Origin: Siderastrea siderea
Lineage: Eukaryota > Cnidaria > Anthozoa > Scleractinia > Rhizangiidae
Direction of reading: 5' to 3'
Assembly (NCBI GenBank): GCA_964030785.1
Contig: OZ034972.1
Span: 53,864,538 to 53,928,537 of the forward strand
Length of the DNA: 64,000 nucleotides
Positions 35,839 through 47,809 of the stretch are shown one piece after another (position 1 is the stretch's first letter; every line of letters begins with the position of its first letter). Under the pieces are notes generated by a model. That model ran no database searches, had not been told where the DNA came from, and saw only the letters and a list, made by a program, of their open reading frames with translations. The position numbers and the translations under genes were made by a program.

Positions 35839-38439
35839 ATGAGTACAGACAGTACCATTAAACTACTGATTTGTGGCAGCGGTAATGGAGCGCACGCCTT
35901 TGCGGGAATTGCTTCATCTCATCCGGGAACTGAAGTCCGAGTACTCAGCTTGTACCAAGACGAGGCTGAGCGTTGGAGTAAAATTATGCAGACTGCAGAC
36001 CTGGAGATCACGTGTCACCGGCGTGATCAAGAGCCTCACGTGATCAGATCTAAGCCAGCTCTGATTACTAAGAACCCAGAAGAAGCCGTGCGTGGTGTGG
36101 ATATCATAGCATTCGTATTACCAGCGTTTGCTCATCAAGTATTCCTGGAGGCCCTCAAGCCATATATTGAGCCTGGTATGATAATTGTTGGGCTCCCTGG
36201 GGCATCAGGACTGGAGTTCCAGGTGCGAGGAATCTTGGGCGAAAAAGCCAACACGTGCACTGTGATGAACTTCGAGTCGTTACCCTGGGCGTGTCGACTA
36301 GGCGAGTTTGGCAGGAAATGTGATGTTCTTGGTACGAAGGATACGCTAGTTGGAGCAATGCAGGTGAGTGATTAATAGACAGTGAAACAGCGTAACTTAC
36401 CTGAAATGGATTAAGTTGGAGCGAGAATGGACGAAAGTTGGAGTTTCAGACTGGGAGTTGGAATGGAGTATTCAAATCTCGGAGCTTATATCGTCCGCCT
36501 AGTCAAACCAGATTGTACACGAGTCAACGCATTCTGGTGTGCCTTTTCAAAGCGTGCCTGATGAGATGTGGGAAAACCACAGAAAATATAACCCAGCTGT
36601 ACACTCAGTCTTTCTTCGTCTATTTGTTTATCTCAGTGTATTTCTTGCTGACTAGATCCAGCAGGATCCTGCATCTTTAATTTGTCCCGTTGACCCTTGC
36701 AGAATTTATAAAGCGTTCACTTCAAAATTAGCATTTGAGTAGGCTCGTCGATTGGGTGAAAGCGTATGGGAGTCCACAATGACAATTGACAAATGCGCAT
36801 GAGATTGTCTGATTCACAAGCAAATGCTCGCGCGGCAACTGTTAAGTGTTAACCGTCGTCAGCTCTCGACACTCTCGAAAAACCATCTTTGCTACGATGG
36901 CCAAAGTTATAGCTGTCCGCATTCAGTGAAATAAAACAATTTTCAGTGACTCGATTTTAAACTGATTTCGTAAGATTAAGTAATAAAAATCACTATCAAG
37001 AATTATCTGCGACTGCCGGAGACAGGTCGATAGCTAGTAGCACGGTCGCACAGTTTTCCAGTTACTTTAGGAACTCCACTGACGAAAACCCCCCTTTATT
37101 GTTTCTTATCTTGTTAGACTGGCTCCGGTGCTGCACCAAAGAAGGACCCAGTGGCTTCCCTACAATACCTCTTAGGAGAGGTTCCGCGCCTGACGGTGTC
37201 CGGTCATCTGATTGCAATCTCCTTAATGAACCCTAATGCCTGCGGCCACCCGTCTATCATGTATGGTCAATGGGTTGGGTGGGACGGAACGCCAGTGGAG
37301 CAAGTTCCGATGTTTTACACTGGAGTCAGTGAGGAGACTGGAGAGCTATACACAAGAATGTCGGACGAGTGTGTACAGCTGGGGAAGTTGATTGCGGAAA
37401 AGACAGGAGCCGACATGTCTCAGGTTGGTACAGTTGGTTTCCTTTGTTCCTCTTTTTCTTAGCATTGTTTTGACTCTACCTACACAGAACTGACCGAGAA
37501 AGACTGAAAACCTAGAACGCTTTCCAACTGACCAAAAATTCCCGAAATTCTGGGAGCGAAATCAAATATAAAGGAAGTTTCCAGGAAGAAACTTTCGGAA
37601 ATTTGGATCTACTTAGCTACGCTGCCTTACTTTTTCCGGACATTTGAACAAATCGAAAAAAGTCTGCCGTTTCATTCGTCACTTCCTACTTGGGAGCAGT
37701 TTCTCCAACCTCAAGCGCGTAATGTCGGTTTTTCCATGTAGCCCTCCTGGAACCACAGCCATCAACTTACAGATCTCACACTGAACTCTGACTGTAAACC
37801 ACATACCACTAAAAACATTCCTTACTTAACTGCCGCTTTTAAGTTCTCTAGTTGCTCCCCAAAAATAAAAGCGCAATGAAAAAGAACAGGAAATAGACCA
37901 CATGTTTTGGTTAAAGTTGGATCGAAAAACAGTTTCTTTTTTGATCCACAGGAAACGGCAGTCATAAGTAAGAACCACGTTAGATGGTTCGATGTTTGGC
38001 TGGGGGAGGGAATAGACAACTCAGTTCATAACTTTTTCCTTTACGTTTCGAATCTCAGGTTGTTCCAATGTTAGAATGGGACTTGAGGTGCTACCCTAAC
38101 GATATCGCAGACAAGACAAACATGTACACCGCCCTGCGAACAAACTCCGCTTATCAAGGCCTCAAACATCCCATGAAGGAGGCTGGTGATGGCAAGTTCG
38201 TCCCAGACTTCCAGCACCGCTATCTCACAGAGGATATCCCATACGGGCTTGCTGTCATACGGGGTGTCGCGGATATTGCAGGGCTGAAAACGCCTAACAT
38301 AGATAAGGTGCTATTATGGGCTCAGGAACGAGTGGGAAAGAATTACCTAGAGGACGGCGAACTAAAGGGCGCAGATGTCGCTTCCACACGAGCCCCTCAA
38401 CGATATGGTCTTTTTACAGTTAAAGACATGATGGGTTGA
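35839..38439 (+). CDS. Opine dehydrogenase A (octopine/tauropine/strombine DH family), 3 exons, 403 aa
   Basis: Exons 35839-36363, 37118-37423, 38059-38439; length is typical (about 400 aa). The enzyme condenses pyruvate with an amino acid using NADH, keeping glycolysis running without oxygen; it is cytosolic. Exon 1 is the Rossmann domain with dinucleotide-binding GSGNGAHAFAG at residues 13-23. Exons 2-3 form the substrate domain, with SGHLIAISLMNPNACGHP; the His of GHP (residue 219) is the probable counterpart of the catalytic His of scallop octopine dehydrogenase. The C-terminal part has LTEDIPYGLAVIRGVADIAG. The amino acid partner cannot be told from sequence. AATAAA near 39124 may be its poly(A) signal. 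It lies tail to tail with copy B, with the same intron positions and phases; exon 1 is nearly identical between copies. Confidence 0.97.
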
Positions 38440-40110
38440 CTCGTAAAAACCGTTTTGAAATCCAGGTTTAAAAAGTAGTGGCTTTAGAAATGATAGTGTC
38501 GCCGGCTTGTCACTTAGTTCGTCTTCGTTTTGTTGGTTTCCCTCCGTTGCCTCGCAAATTATGAACCAAGTCACGCCAACTCTATAAAGGGCTGTCTCTT
38601 ACGTCAGGTTATCACTCATAACCCTTGAATGTTCAGATCAACGGCTCATCAGTAATATTGTTAACCAGTTAGAGTGGTTTTCAGTTCAGTCTTGAAAGTA
38701 ATATATACGGGCTGTCATTGGTCAAAAAACTTGCGCCACTTTCTCAATCTGGAGTAAACCCAAAACTAAACATAAAGGTTGCTTGCTTGCGTTTTTCCTC
38801 GCTTGGCGCAAATATCATGCATTTTCTTTGAGTTCTGATTGGTTCATTCTGTTGTTTGTGTCTTTTATGATTTGCCTGAATAACTGCTTTGATGCTGGCT
38901 TTACGACGTTCAATTGAAACTTACTCTAAGATGTTTAAATGGATCAAATCACTTGTAACTATCAGCTTCGAAGGTACGTTTAAATCACTTAAATGTCTGC
39001 GGAAAGATGGCGAAAGGTAGACAGACCAAAGTTATCCACACGCCTTTCCCCACATGAGGTCTTTCATCAAGCGATTAGATTTGTGATTGGGTAGCTGGGT
39101 AGCGTAGAAAACCAACAAAAAGGTGCAATAAAAGTGTGCGAGTGGCAACCGTCTGATGCGTTTCATTGCTTAGTACAGTATTGTCGCAACTTTAAACGTC
39201 TTTATTACAACCAGCTGTTTCTGGAGTTGCGTTGTCGAAGAAAATAAACAAATGTGAAATAAAGAGTGGAATCGTGTCAGAACACGAGTGTTGTTTCTTA
39301 ACGCCCTCCACACTGACGGCAAACGGAAGTTGGCAAACTAACTGTTTGCACACTCTAAAAACTCGTGTTTTCACTCACACTTGAAGTCATTTCGTCAATC
39401 TCCAACCTTCTAGAGCCTTATAGCCTTGTTTCCAGTGTCAAAAGTACACATCGCACGTTTGACAAGCTTTCACACGTCAAATGCGAGTTCACAACCACCG
39501 TGAAAAGACTGTGGAACAGTGAACAGCAGAAACTTGTTTTGATTTCTTGTCACTAGTTGACAACTGTTGTTAGGGTGTTCATACCAATCAACATTTACTT
39601 GTCAAGACATGGTTGCAAATTTTATTTTTACCCTTTGTCAGGATCTGGTCAGTGCATGTTGACTCATTGAAACAAGCATGTGTTTATTAAGTGCTATAAT
39701 GTAATCTACTTTTAGTAGAACTTTAGAAAGCAAAAAGGGATATTGCAATTAAAGTATCCCAAAACTAACGGTTCGGTTTTGTTTAATTTCTGAAATTATA
39801 AGAAAGTGTGTTTGGCTGCGGATGCCTAGAATGGAATCGGATAGCAACTTGAAAAATCGCTAAAATTTCATTGTGGCTATGGTTTGTTCGCTCTTTGGAA
39901 AAGCACTCGATTTCTTGATGTTCTAGATAAGACACTAAGGTCTACTTTACTTTCACCACAGTCTTGACCCCAAAACTTAACGATCCCTATACACTAGCCC
40001 TTTCTCAAATTATGCGAACTCGTTCTCTTATCAGTCACAGCCAACGTTCGTTTTCTCAAGACTTTCTCAAGACAGTCAAGAGCAAACTTCACGCCGATCG
40101 CCTTTTCCGG

Positions 40111-40220
40111 AGCTTGAAGCAGGGTGCATGCTTTTGCCCGGGCTTGAAGCAGGGTGCATGCTTTTGCCCGGGCTTGAAGCAGGGTGCATGCTTTTGCCCG
40201 GGCTTGAAGCAGGGTGCATG
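40111..40220. repeat. 30-bp tandem repeat, 3.7 units
   Basis: Three exact units of GGCTTGAAGCAGGGTGCATG plus CTTTTGCCCG (the first begins AGCTTGAAGC) and a partial fourth. The fourth is interrupted after GCATG by the hairpin element at 40221, and a diverged GCTTGAAGCAGGGTACGCG resumes after it at about 40399. Confidence 0.9.
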
Positions 40221-40394
40221 CCAGCCTAGTACCCAGGCGTTCTCCTTCCGCTCACTCGACTCGACTTGGTGCGAAATATCGTGACGTCACCGAATGAGCT
40301 CTCCGGAGACCATTCGGTATGGCATTCGGTGACGTCGCGAAATTTCGCGCCAAGTCGTGTGAGTGAGCGAGAGAACGCTGGGTACTAGGCTGGG
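40221..40394. repeat. Hairpin (MITE-like) inserted in the 30-bp repeat
   Basis: Arms of about 75 bp pair around a centre near 40305: CCAGCCTAGTACCCAGGCGT and TGACGTCACCGAATG on the left, CATTCGGTGACGTCGCG and CTGGGTACTAGGCTGG on the right. The left arm contains the cAMP-response-type octamer TGACGTCA (40282-40289). Confidence 0.8.
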
Positions 40395-40645
40395 TGCAGC
40401 TTGAAGCAGGGTACGCGCTTTTCCTCGAGTTCCGATTGGTTCGTAGAGTTATTTGCATTTGTCGTCCTTGACCTTGACTGTTGGTTTCATGATAACTAAT
40501 TATGACACCTTTTTACAGTAATAAAGAAAAAAATACAAAAGTGAAACCAAACAAGACAAAACTAGATAGCTGGGTTCGTTTTTAATTCCTTGCTACGTAC
40601 CTTATGAAGATGGACTTGTCTTTGTTCTATGATCTGTCGCAATGG

Positions 40646-40725
40646 GAGCAAGCTCTCTCGGGGGTGGAGACGCGAAGAAGGCAAAAGGCCTCCTTCGCGC
40701 CCCCACCTCCTGAGACAGCTTGCTC
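40646..40725. repeat. Hairpin repeat
   Basis: GAGCAAGCT ... CGCGAAGAAGGC pairs with GCCTCCTTCGCG ... AGCTTGCTC around a four-base loop of A. It is followed by GCAGGCTAGTC, resembling the TAGCCTGCG-type hairpin at 42321-42381. Confidence 0.75.
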
Positions 40726-41024
40726 GCAGGCTAGTCACAATGATAGGTATCATCTCCGTTGATTCCATTCTAAAAATCAATAGGAATCCCTTCCAGAAAT
40801 GAAAAGTGTAATTCAGTTTCTCAAACAATCATTTAATAAAATTGATTTTCAAGTATAAGATAACTAACTATTCTCCAGCTGCCTTACATGTTCTCCGACA
40901 ACGCAATCCAACAGAATTTGGAAAAGAGAAGGTACCCAGTAGAAGACTAATTGATTACTACCTCAGCGAAAAGACTCATTACAACGTCAACCCACATTTG
41001 CAACAAAAACACAACACACGGGTA

Positions 41025-44000
41025 CTAAACTCTCCCCAAAATGCCGTCTAAAGTGGTAAGTCCATAACTCTGAGGTGCTCGGGTAGATGGAACATCCTTG
41101 CCCTGAAGTTTAGATCCCACAAGGTACTCTTTTCCGACCTTTTCTTGAGACCACAATAGCACTCTGTCTATAGCAGGTGTCTCTACGCATACAATCTCAG
41201 CAATACCCCGGATGACCACCAGTCCATACGGGACATCCTCTGTCAGGTAACGATGATGGAAGTCTGGTACGAATAAGCCATCGGTGGTTTCCTTCATGGG
41301 ATGTTTCAGTCCCTGGTAAGCGGCGTTGGTTCGGAAACACGATCGTAAGTTTGTGGTGTCGGAAATTTCATGCGAGTAAAACTTGACTAGGAGATCGTAG
41401 AGGTGTGTCACCTAAAAAGGGGGGAAATAACTCTTAAGTTAACGATCTCTAAACAGCACGGAGCTATTAGCAGCTTTGTATTACCTGTTTTAACGAAGGC
41501 TGGCAGTAGAGTGGGCAGTCAACCTGTCTCGATTTCTGCTTCACTTTTTATTTAACGACAAGCTTATCAAACGATCTGTAGTTCGAAACAGGTACAGCTG
41601 TAGGTATATAGTATAGTTTACTCCCGTCTGCGAAGTGTTATCGAAGTTCAACCGAGCCTAACGTTTCATAAGGCGTCAATCACAAACACCACGACGGACA
41701 AACAATCACTTTTTTGATTTCATTATTTTCATCAGTATTTCGCGATGTTATGCATCAGTCAATTTCAGCGGTGCCCATCCCCCCCCCCCCGGGCATTAGT
41801 CGGGCATTTGCTCGCGTTTTAATCCCGGGGTGGGGCATTTGGAATTTTATCACTGCCCGGGGGTCGGGCATTTGCCTACCCCCGGGACGACCCCGGGGCA
41901 TTTGACAAGGTGAGAAAAACGTTCCGGTGTAGTAAGTCTGAGGTCGTCCGTGATCTTCCATTCCTTTGTTGCTGTTCGCTGATTGATTTCATCGTTTGTT
42001 GATTAAATACTGTATCAAGTGAAATTAGTTCTACGTACTATATGGATTTTTAAGCTATTCGAGATGACCAGTTTAGTGAAAATATTTTATGTTTTTGGCC
42101 GTTTGTTAAATACAGTTCATGCATTTTCAGTTCCTCAAAATTATTTAAGCATTTCTTTTAATATAGCTTATTTAATAAAACACTTATAAGTCATGTATGT
42201 CAAATCAAATAAATGAACGTGTTATTGATATTAATAAAGTATCATTATTTTGAAAACAAATGAACAACGGAAGGGGAGACGCACAGGTATAAAAATAACC
42301 GAAGCGCATTGATAGTAATGTAGCCTGCGTGCAGACATCTCCGCGGGTGGAAGGAAATAGGAGACGTCTGCACGCAGGCTAATAATGATGAGTGACACTT
42401 TTTCGTTATAATTTATTATTAAAATCTTGAGCAGTGTTGCTTTCTAGATGATCCCGGGGGTGGGGCATTTGCCTTCTATTTTGGTCCCACCCCGGGGCAT
42501 TTGACGGACTTACTTGTCCCCACTCCCGGGAATTTGCCATTTAAAAAAAAAAAATGCTAATGCCCGGGGGTTGGCCCGGGGGTTGGCATGGGGGAGGGAT
42601 GGGCACCGCTGGAATTGACTGATGCATTATCATTGTAATTACTGCAATATTGTATGGCTTCCATTAGCATTTTCCTTTGCAGCTATACCATTGTTACTTT
42701 TGCTAATTACTATTCTAAAATTATGTTGTTTGTTTACATTTTTATCACACTCATCAGAGGCTTTGCATCTTTACAACAGATGATAGATACAGTATATCCG
42801 AAACATGTACGTTTTGTAACATCAGAAGGGGCATTTTTTTGTCTAAAGACAACCAGCATACCCATGAAGAACAGAGACAACCCACGAACGTGACCTTTTG
42901 AACTAGCTGAACTTCACGGCATCCGAGTGTTAAATACAGTGGCAACACAGTGAAATACTGTGGAAACGCGATCCATAAGTGATACAACCCGTCATGTTGC
43001 CCTGTTCACGACTCTTAGATAGTGAGAACGAGGCTGGACTTGTTCTGCCTGATCTAGTCTTATTTCAGCTTTCACTTTTGTTCTTGTCATTTCTTTACAC
43101 TATCTTAGAGCCTGAAACAGGTCCTGTCTCATTGCAAGCTTGGTCTGCCTGTGTTTACAGTAATAGTAGTAAAAGCATTTATTGAAGCACACTTTGCAGT
43201 CTAAATGACTGAATTACCTGCCTGTTACAAGAAATAGTAATCTGTATAATCTATATCAATATAAAATGTCAAAAAATAGTAAAAGGGGGTAGAATATCAT
43301 GAAACACCATGTTAAAATAATGTCTTACCTGTGAAGTATCGACGCCAGACATTTCGCTGACAACTCTGCTCAACTTCAACACCTCATCTGAACAACTGGA
43401 AAGAAGCTCTGCAGCTAACTCATTCAGTCCAGTGTAAAACAAGGGAGATTCGGTCACAGGCTTACCGTCCCACCCCTCCCATTGAGCATACATGATTGAC
43501 GGGTGCGCATACGCGTTAGGGTTCATGATAGTCATGCCAATAAGGTGTCCAGACACTCTCAACCTAGGATGGTCACCAATCAAACTCTGTAGGGTGGGGA
43601 CAGGGTCTTTCTTTGGCACTGCATCCGATCCAACCTAATGAAAACAAGCGTTGACACAGAAAAGCACATTTTTCTTTATATACAGTGTAGTTGTTAAATA
43701 GGGTAATGAAGTATCATAGTGTGGCCGATTTTGAAACAGTGAAATATATGACATTAAATCGGTTTTATGAAACACAACACGGGGAGTGGTCAATTAAGTT
43801 AATGTTGTTGTTGATGTTACCTTAACCTAACTCTTTTGCTGCTCTCGCGAATTTCCGTGCTTCACCGCTCCCCTACCAGCTTCTCAAGGGGTTAGAGTTA
43901 GTAGGCATCTCTTTTGTGGGGCTTTTGGGAAAATCCACTGAGCAAAATGATTAAAAGCTGACAAAAAAGCAAGGTCTGGCCTACTTCAATCACTTCACCC

Positions 44001-44899
44001 ACTGGATCCATTTAAGATTTTGAGTAGGAGAGAAGGGGATGACAGAGTGGCTGAGCGACTAGAGGTGGAGGTCCAAGCGAATTTATGTCCTTTTCTCTAG
44101 ACATAAACTGGAGCCGTCAGCCCCCAGGGGTCATCTCTCTAATAAGTTTATGCTAAAATTGCAATGTATTTCTCCACTAGCTGGTAAGCTTAGGGCGCTA
44201 CCCACAATGACGTGGTTACTAACAGAACAGCATTTACGTTTGCAAAGCGAATCGGCAGAAAGTACACCCAAAGTGATGCTACTTTCATGTAGGTTGTGTT
44301 ATTTAGCGGGCGGCTGTACACAGGCTAGTGTTATTATGTAGGAGGCTATAGATACACCAAGTTAGTTATTCTACCTGCATTGCTCCAACCATCGACTCCT
44401 TTGTTCCAAGAACATCACATTTCCTGCCAAACTCGCCTAGTCGACACGCCCAGGGTAGTGACTCGAAGTTCATCACAGTGCATGTGTTGGCTTTTTCGCC
44501 CAAGATTCCTCGCGCCTGGAACTCCAGTCCTGATGCCCCAGGGAGCCCAACAATTATCATACCAGGCTCAATATACTGCTTGAGGGCCTCCAGGAATACT
44601 TGATGAGCAAATGCTGGTAACACGAATGCTATGATATCCACACCACGCACGGCTTCTTCTGGGTTCTTAGTAATAAGAGCTGGCTTAGATCTGATCACGT
44701 GAGGCTCTTGATCACGCCGGTGACACGTGATCTCCAGGTCTGCAGTCTGCATAATTTTACTCCAACGCTCAGCCTCGTCTTGGTACAAGCTTAACACTCG
44801 GACTTCAGTTCCCGAATGAGATGAAGCAATTCCTGCAAAGGCGTGTGCTCCATTTCCACTGCCACAAATCAGCAGTTTGATAGTACTGTCCGTGCTCAT
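41025..44899 (-). CDS. Opine dehydrogenase B, 3 exons, 405 aa
   Basis: Exons in transcript order 44375-44899, 43329-43634, 41025-41411; the first two equal copy A in length (525 and 306 bp). Exon 1 encodes the same NAD-binding GSGNGAHAFAG and differs from copy A at 28 of 525 bases (6 of 175 residues). Exon 2 keeps SGHLIGMTIMNPNAYAHP, with the presumed catalytic His, but matches copy A at only a little over half of its residues; exon 3 is also clearly diverged. The two enzymes thus share a cofactor domain but may differ in amino acid preference. Reaction and role are as for copy A. Intron 2 contains an 876-bp MITE. The frame is intact, so it looks functional. Confidence 0.97.
41751..42626. mobile_element. 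876-bp inverted-repeat element with TTA target duplication
   Basis: Termini TGCATCAGTCAATTTCAGCG (left) and the reverse complement of TGCATCAGTCAATTCCAGCG (right) continue as GTGCCCATCCC. TTA flanks both ends (41748-41750, 42627-42629). Sub-terminal zones carry repeated CCCGGGG and GGGCATTTG motifs in inverted array on both sides (about 41785-41910 and 42450-42600). The middle is AT-rich and non-coding and includes a separate hairpin at 42321-42381 (TAGCCTGCGTGCAGAC and its inverse). It lies in intron 2 of opine dehydrogenase B. Confidence 0.85.
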
Positions 44900-45259
44900 G
44901 GTGTATTTTCTGTCTCTGTTTTAATCCCTAGATTTTACAAACCTTTAAAGGAAAATTGGTACATTTTGTTAAGGTGTGTTAACGACGAGAACTGATATTC
45001 GTTCATTACTTCAGGTCGCTTCCTTTGTTCCAAGTTCGGTCTTAGTTTGTCGGTTCGTTTTTCGTTGGTTCGTTCTCCTCGTTTTTCGTTTCCCTCGTTA
45101 TTCTTTCGTCCTGTGACATCACTACATTCCTGTGCGTAACGACAGCTGAGAAACAAATATGAACATTCCTTACTGATGACGTACCTATCTGGTAATGTTT
45201 TTTACCAGTTGATTGTTGATTTGATTTGTCCTTTATTTCCTTCCTCTTACCTCTTCTTA

Positions 45260-45515
45260 GGGACGGGTCATTATTTAGAGAGGGGGAGGGTGCTGGTGCA
45301 AATGGAGGGAGGCCATATTCAAATTCTCCTGACCCTCCCCTTTGTGAAGCACATTTTTCGCTGACCCTTCCCCCTTTCCCCCACTTTGTATAACAAAGGT
45401 CCCTAATATGCGTGCATAAATTTATGTGCCCCCCCCCCCTTTCCGTGCATGAAAATCATTGACCCTCTCCCTATTTGCACCAGCCCTCCCTCACCACTAA
45501 ATAATGACCTGTCCC
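45260..45515. mobile_element. 256-bp Harbinger-like MITE
   Basis: It starts GGGACGGGTCATTATTTAG and ends with the reverse complement of GGGACAGGTCATTATTTAG, flanked by TTA on both sides (45257-45259, 45516-45518). Sub-terminal GGTGCAAAT/ATTTGCACC sites are also inverted. The interior is C- and T-rich and non-coding. Confidence 0.85.
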
Positions 45516-46944
45516 TTATAACATGTATAATCTTATTTGAAATTGACTGCTAGCTTCTGGTAATCTGAAGAATCAGATTCTGGAGAGTCACTGAGAATCA
45601 CTGAGCTTGCTATCTCCGATATTTTTAAAAGATATAGTGAATTGTTACTTGAGGCCATAGAAAAGTTTTATACTTCTCTAGCTGAAAACGTTAAGCAAAA
45701 TCCTAAAATAGAAGATCAGATTCCACGAAATAAGCGAGTAGAAAAGCACGATACAATCTCGCATGTAATGTGTCGTGAAGTGATGACATGCAAATTTTCA
45801 TTTGTACAGTTTTTGTCACGTGTTTGTCTATTCAAAATTCCTTTTGAAATCGTTTACTTTTTATTCGCGGTGAATCACTGCGAGTAAAGATGCCTCAGTA
45901 CTGCTAAACGCATTGCAAGGATAAAATAATGAATTTGACATCGATCACGAAGCCTTATTTGCCTCGTGGCAAGAATGATGCAGATGAAATAAACAGCTCG
46001 GTTGGTTTTCAGGTTGTCACGCAATGGTCTAAAATGACAAAGGAAATGGTTTGAAACGGCAGTGAGATTTGTTTTTAATTATCACCAAATCAAGATCGAT
46101 CAAATTCAAGTCATCAGACAAAGCTTACTAGATCAGAGATCAACCGAGGAACATTTAAAGATCAGAGAAAAAGGGTGATGGACACTATAAAACGTAAACC
46201 ACAGCGTGACTGCAGTTGACTGGGATCGATGCCGGCACGGAGTTATTGAGACATGAGGGAATGCCCGGGATCGGATGAGTTCCTCAAAAAATTCCACTTC
46301 CACAACTCTCGGAGCATTTTTACAGTTTTACGCAGTGGTCTATCTGCGCGGATGAGTATTTTAGAGATCATGATTATTCATGTTATTACTGGATGTGTTG
46401 GTTGTCGAACTATTTCTCGCGTGATTACAGTGATATGAATGTATGTTTATAAAGGTTCTGTTGAAAGGTAGTTTAATCACAAAAAAAATGGAGAAGAAAA
46501 GGCGTGTTTATGGCTTACCTGTGCTGCTGACCGATCCCTACCACCTATTTTAAAAAATTGTCGGGGATCGATTGGTGTGGGCTTACTTCACAATGAGTCA
46601 CGCAGTCGGCCGGAAAGCCGGGAGAGGATCACGGGAATGCACAAGTTTCCCCTATCCAGCGAGTGAAATGTACTCGATTTGTACGGGACAACGTGCTACG
46701 AACCTGGGGAGGAGGTGGAATAGTTATGCTTTCTACAGGAACTGGCATCTGTTTTTCAAAATGCTCATATTTTTACAAATGGATTTTCAGGGCCAAAAGA
46801 TATTAGGGGCTTTCGATAAACGTTCACCTGGGAGTCGAAAGCCGCCCGCTAATGGATCACGTGGATGCGAAAACAGATCTTTACACAACATCAAAAGTAT
46901 AAAACAAAATTTTATTTACACCCACGAGCAAGTCTTGTTTTTTA

Positions 46945-46969
46945 AAACAACAACAACAACAACAACAAC

Positions 46970-47054
<85 letters not shown>
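46945..47054. repeat. CAA then TAA trinucleotide microsatellite
   Basis: About eight CAA units are followed by about 28 AAT units. They account for the poly-Thr/poly-Ile stretch in the frame 46572-47153. Confidence 0.95.
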
Positions 47055-47056
<2 letters not shown>

Positions 47057-47729
47057 TACTTACAATAACTACTTACATAGAAATCCCCAGCGAGTAAAAC
47101 CGAAGGTTAAACAACGTAGATTTGGCTTTGCTTTGACATTCAGAGGAAAGTGAATGTTGATGAATATTGATTAGGGCTTAAAAGAACAGGAAGTGTGCAG
47201 ATGAAAATGGAAAAAGCGCAAACGATGAAGCGTGAACAACAGTCTCACATGAAGGCTACACTTGTCTTTTAGGAGTTGTAGCAAATTACATATCCTAACA
47301 GATCTGGGCTGGGCCGGTTTGAAAGACGATTAAAGCTAATTCAGGAAAAAAAAAAAAAGCGAACCAATATTTTTGTTTTCCTCATAGGAGTTGCACTGTG
47401 CTAAGCTTTAGGTACAGACTGATCGACATAAGTCGAAGTGAAAACAAGAAATGAAATTTGTTAGAGGAATTCTTAGTACGGTAATGCTGATTATTTTGAT
47501 CGTTCCTTGAGCGATCGGGCTCTAGGGAGAAAAGAAACGTCTGCAATCTTTCCTTTCTACTAACACTTCTTATGCCAAGAAATTTTGACGGTTGCTTAAG
47601 GTCTTCTGAATTCCCTTATGTTTCCCTTATGTTTTCCCCATTCGCTAGTGAAAAACAAAACGGCTTAATGGTTTGTCTTCAGTGAGAATTACCATGATTA
47701 AATAAATATATACAATCCTCTTCAAAATG

Positions 47730-47735
47730 TTTATT
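47730..47735 (-). terminator. Polyadenylation signal of the VWA3B homologue
   Basis: TTTATT on the plus strand reads AATAAA on the minus strand, about 75 bases after the stop codon (47810-47812). Confidence 0.6.
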
Positions 47736-47809
47736 TACAGTTTAAGTCTTTGCAGAAAAGCAGATCGTTAAATATTTTCGAAATAGTCGTGAGGCAGTTC
47801 TATCTGTCG

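Larger units (their letters stand above)
38440..41024. other. Spacer between the two convergent opine dehydrogenases
   Basis: It holds 3' UTRs, the 30-bp tandem repeat (40111-40220), two hairpins (40221-40394, 40646-40725), and a dispersed repeat found as two related stretches near 38790-38860 and 40410-40460 (GCGTTTTTCCTCGC / GCGCTTTTCCTCGAG, then GATTGGTT). No further gene seen. Confidence 0.6.
44900..47809. other. Intergenic region between opine dehydrogenase B and VWA3B homologue
   Basis: It contains the 5' side of copy B, the MITE at 45260-45515, the trinucleotide repeat at 46945-47054 and the 3' end of the VWA3B homologue. Open frames at 45642-45887 and 46253-46438 show no recognisable domain or splice partner. 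Confidence 0.5.

Noticed and set aside
43269..43619. 116-codon minus frame as a separate gene
   Set aside because: It is exon 2 of opine dehydrogenase B read through its donor into the intron.
46572..47153. 193-codon plus-strand frame
   Set aside because: A third of it is poly-Thr/poly-Ile from the CAA/TAA microsatellite; the rest matches nothing.
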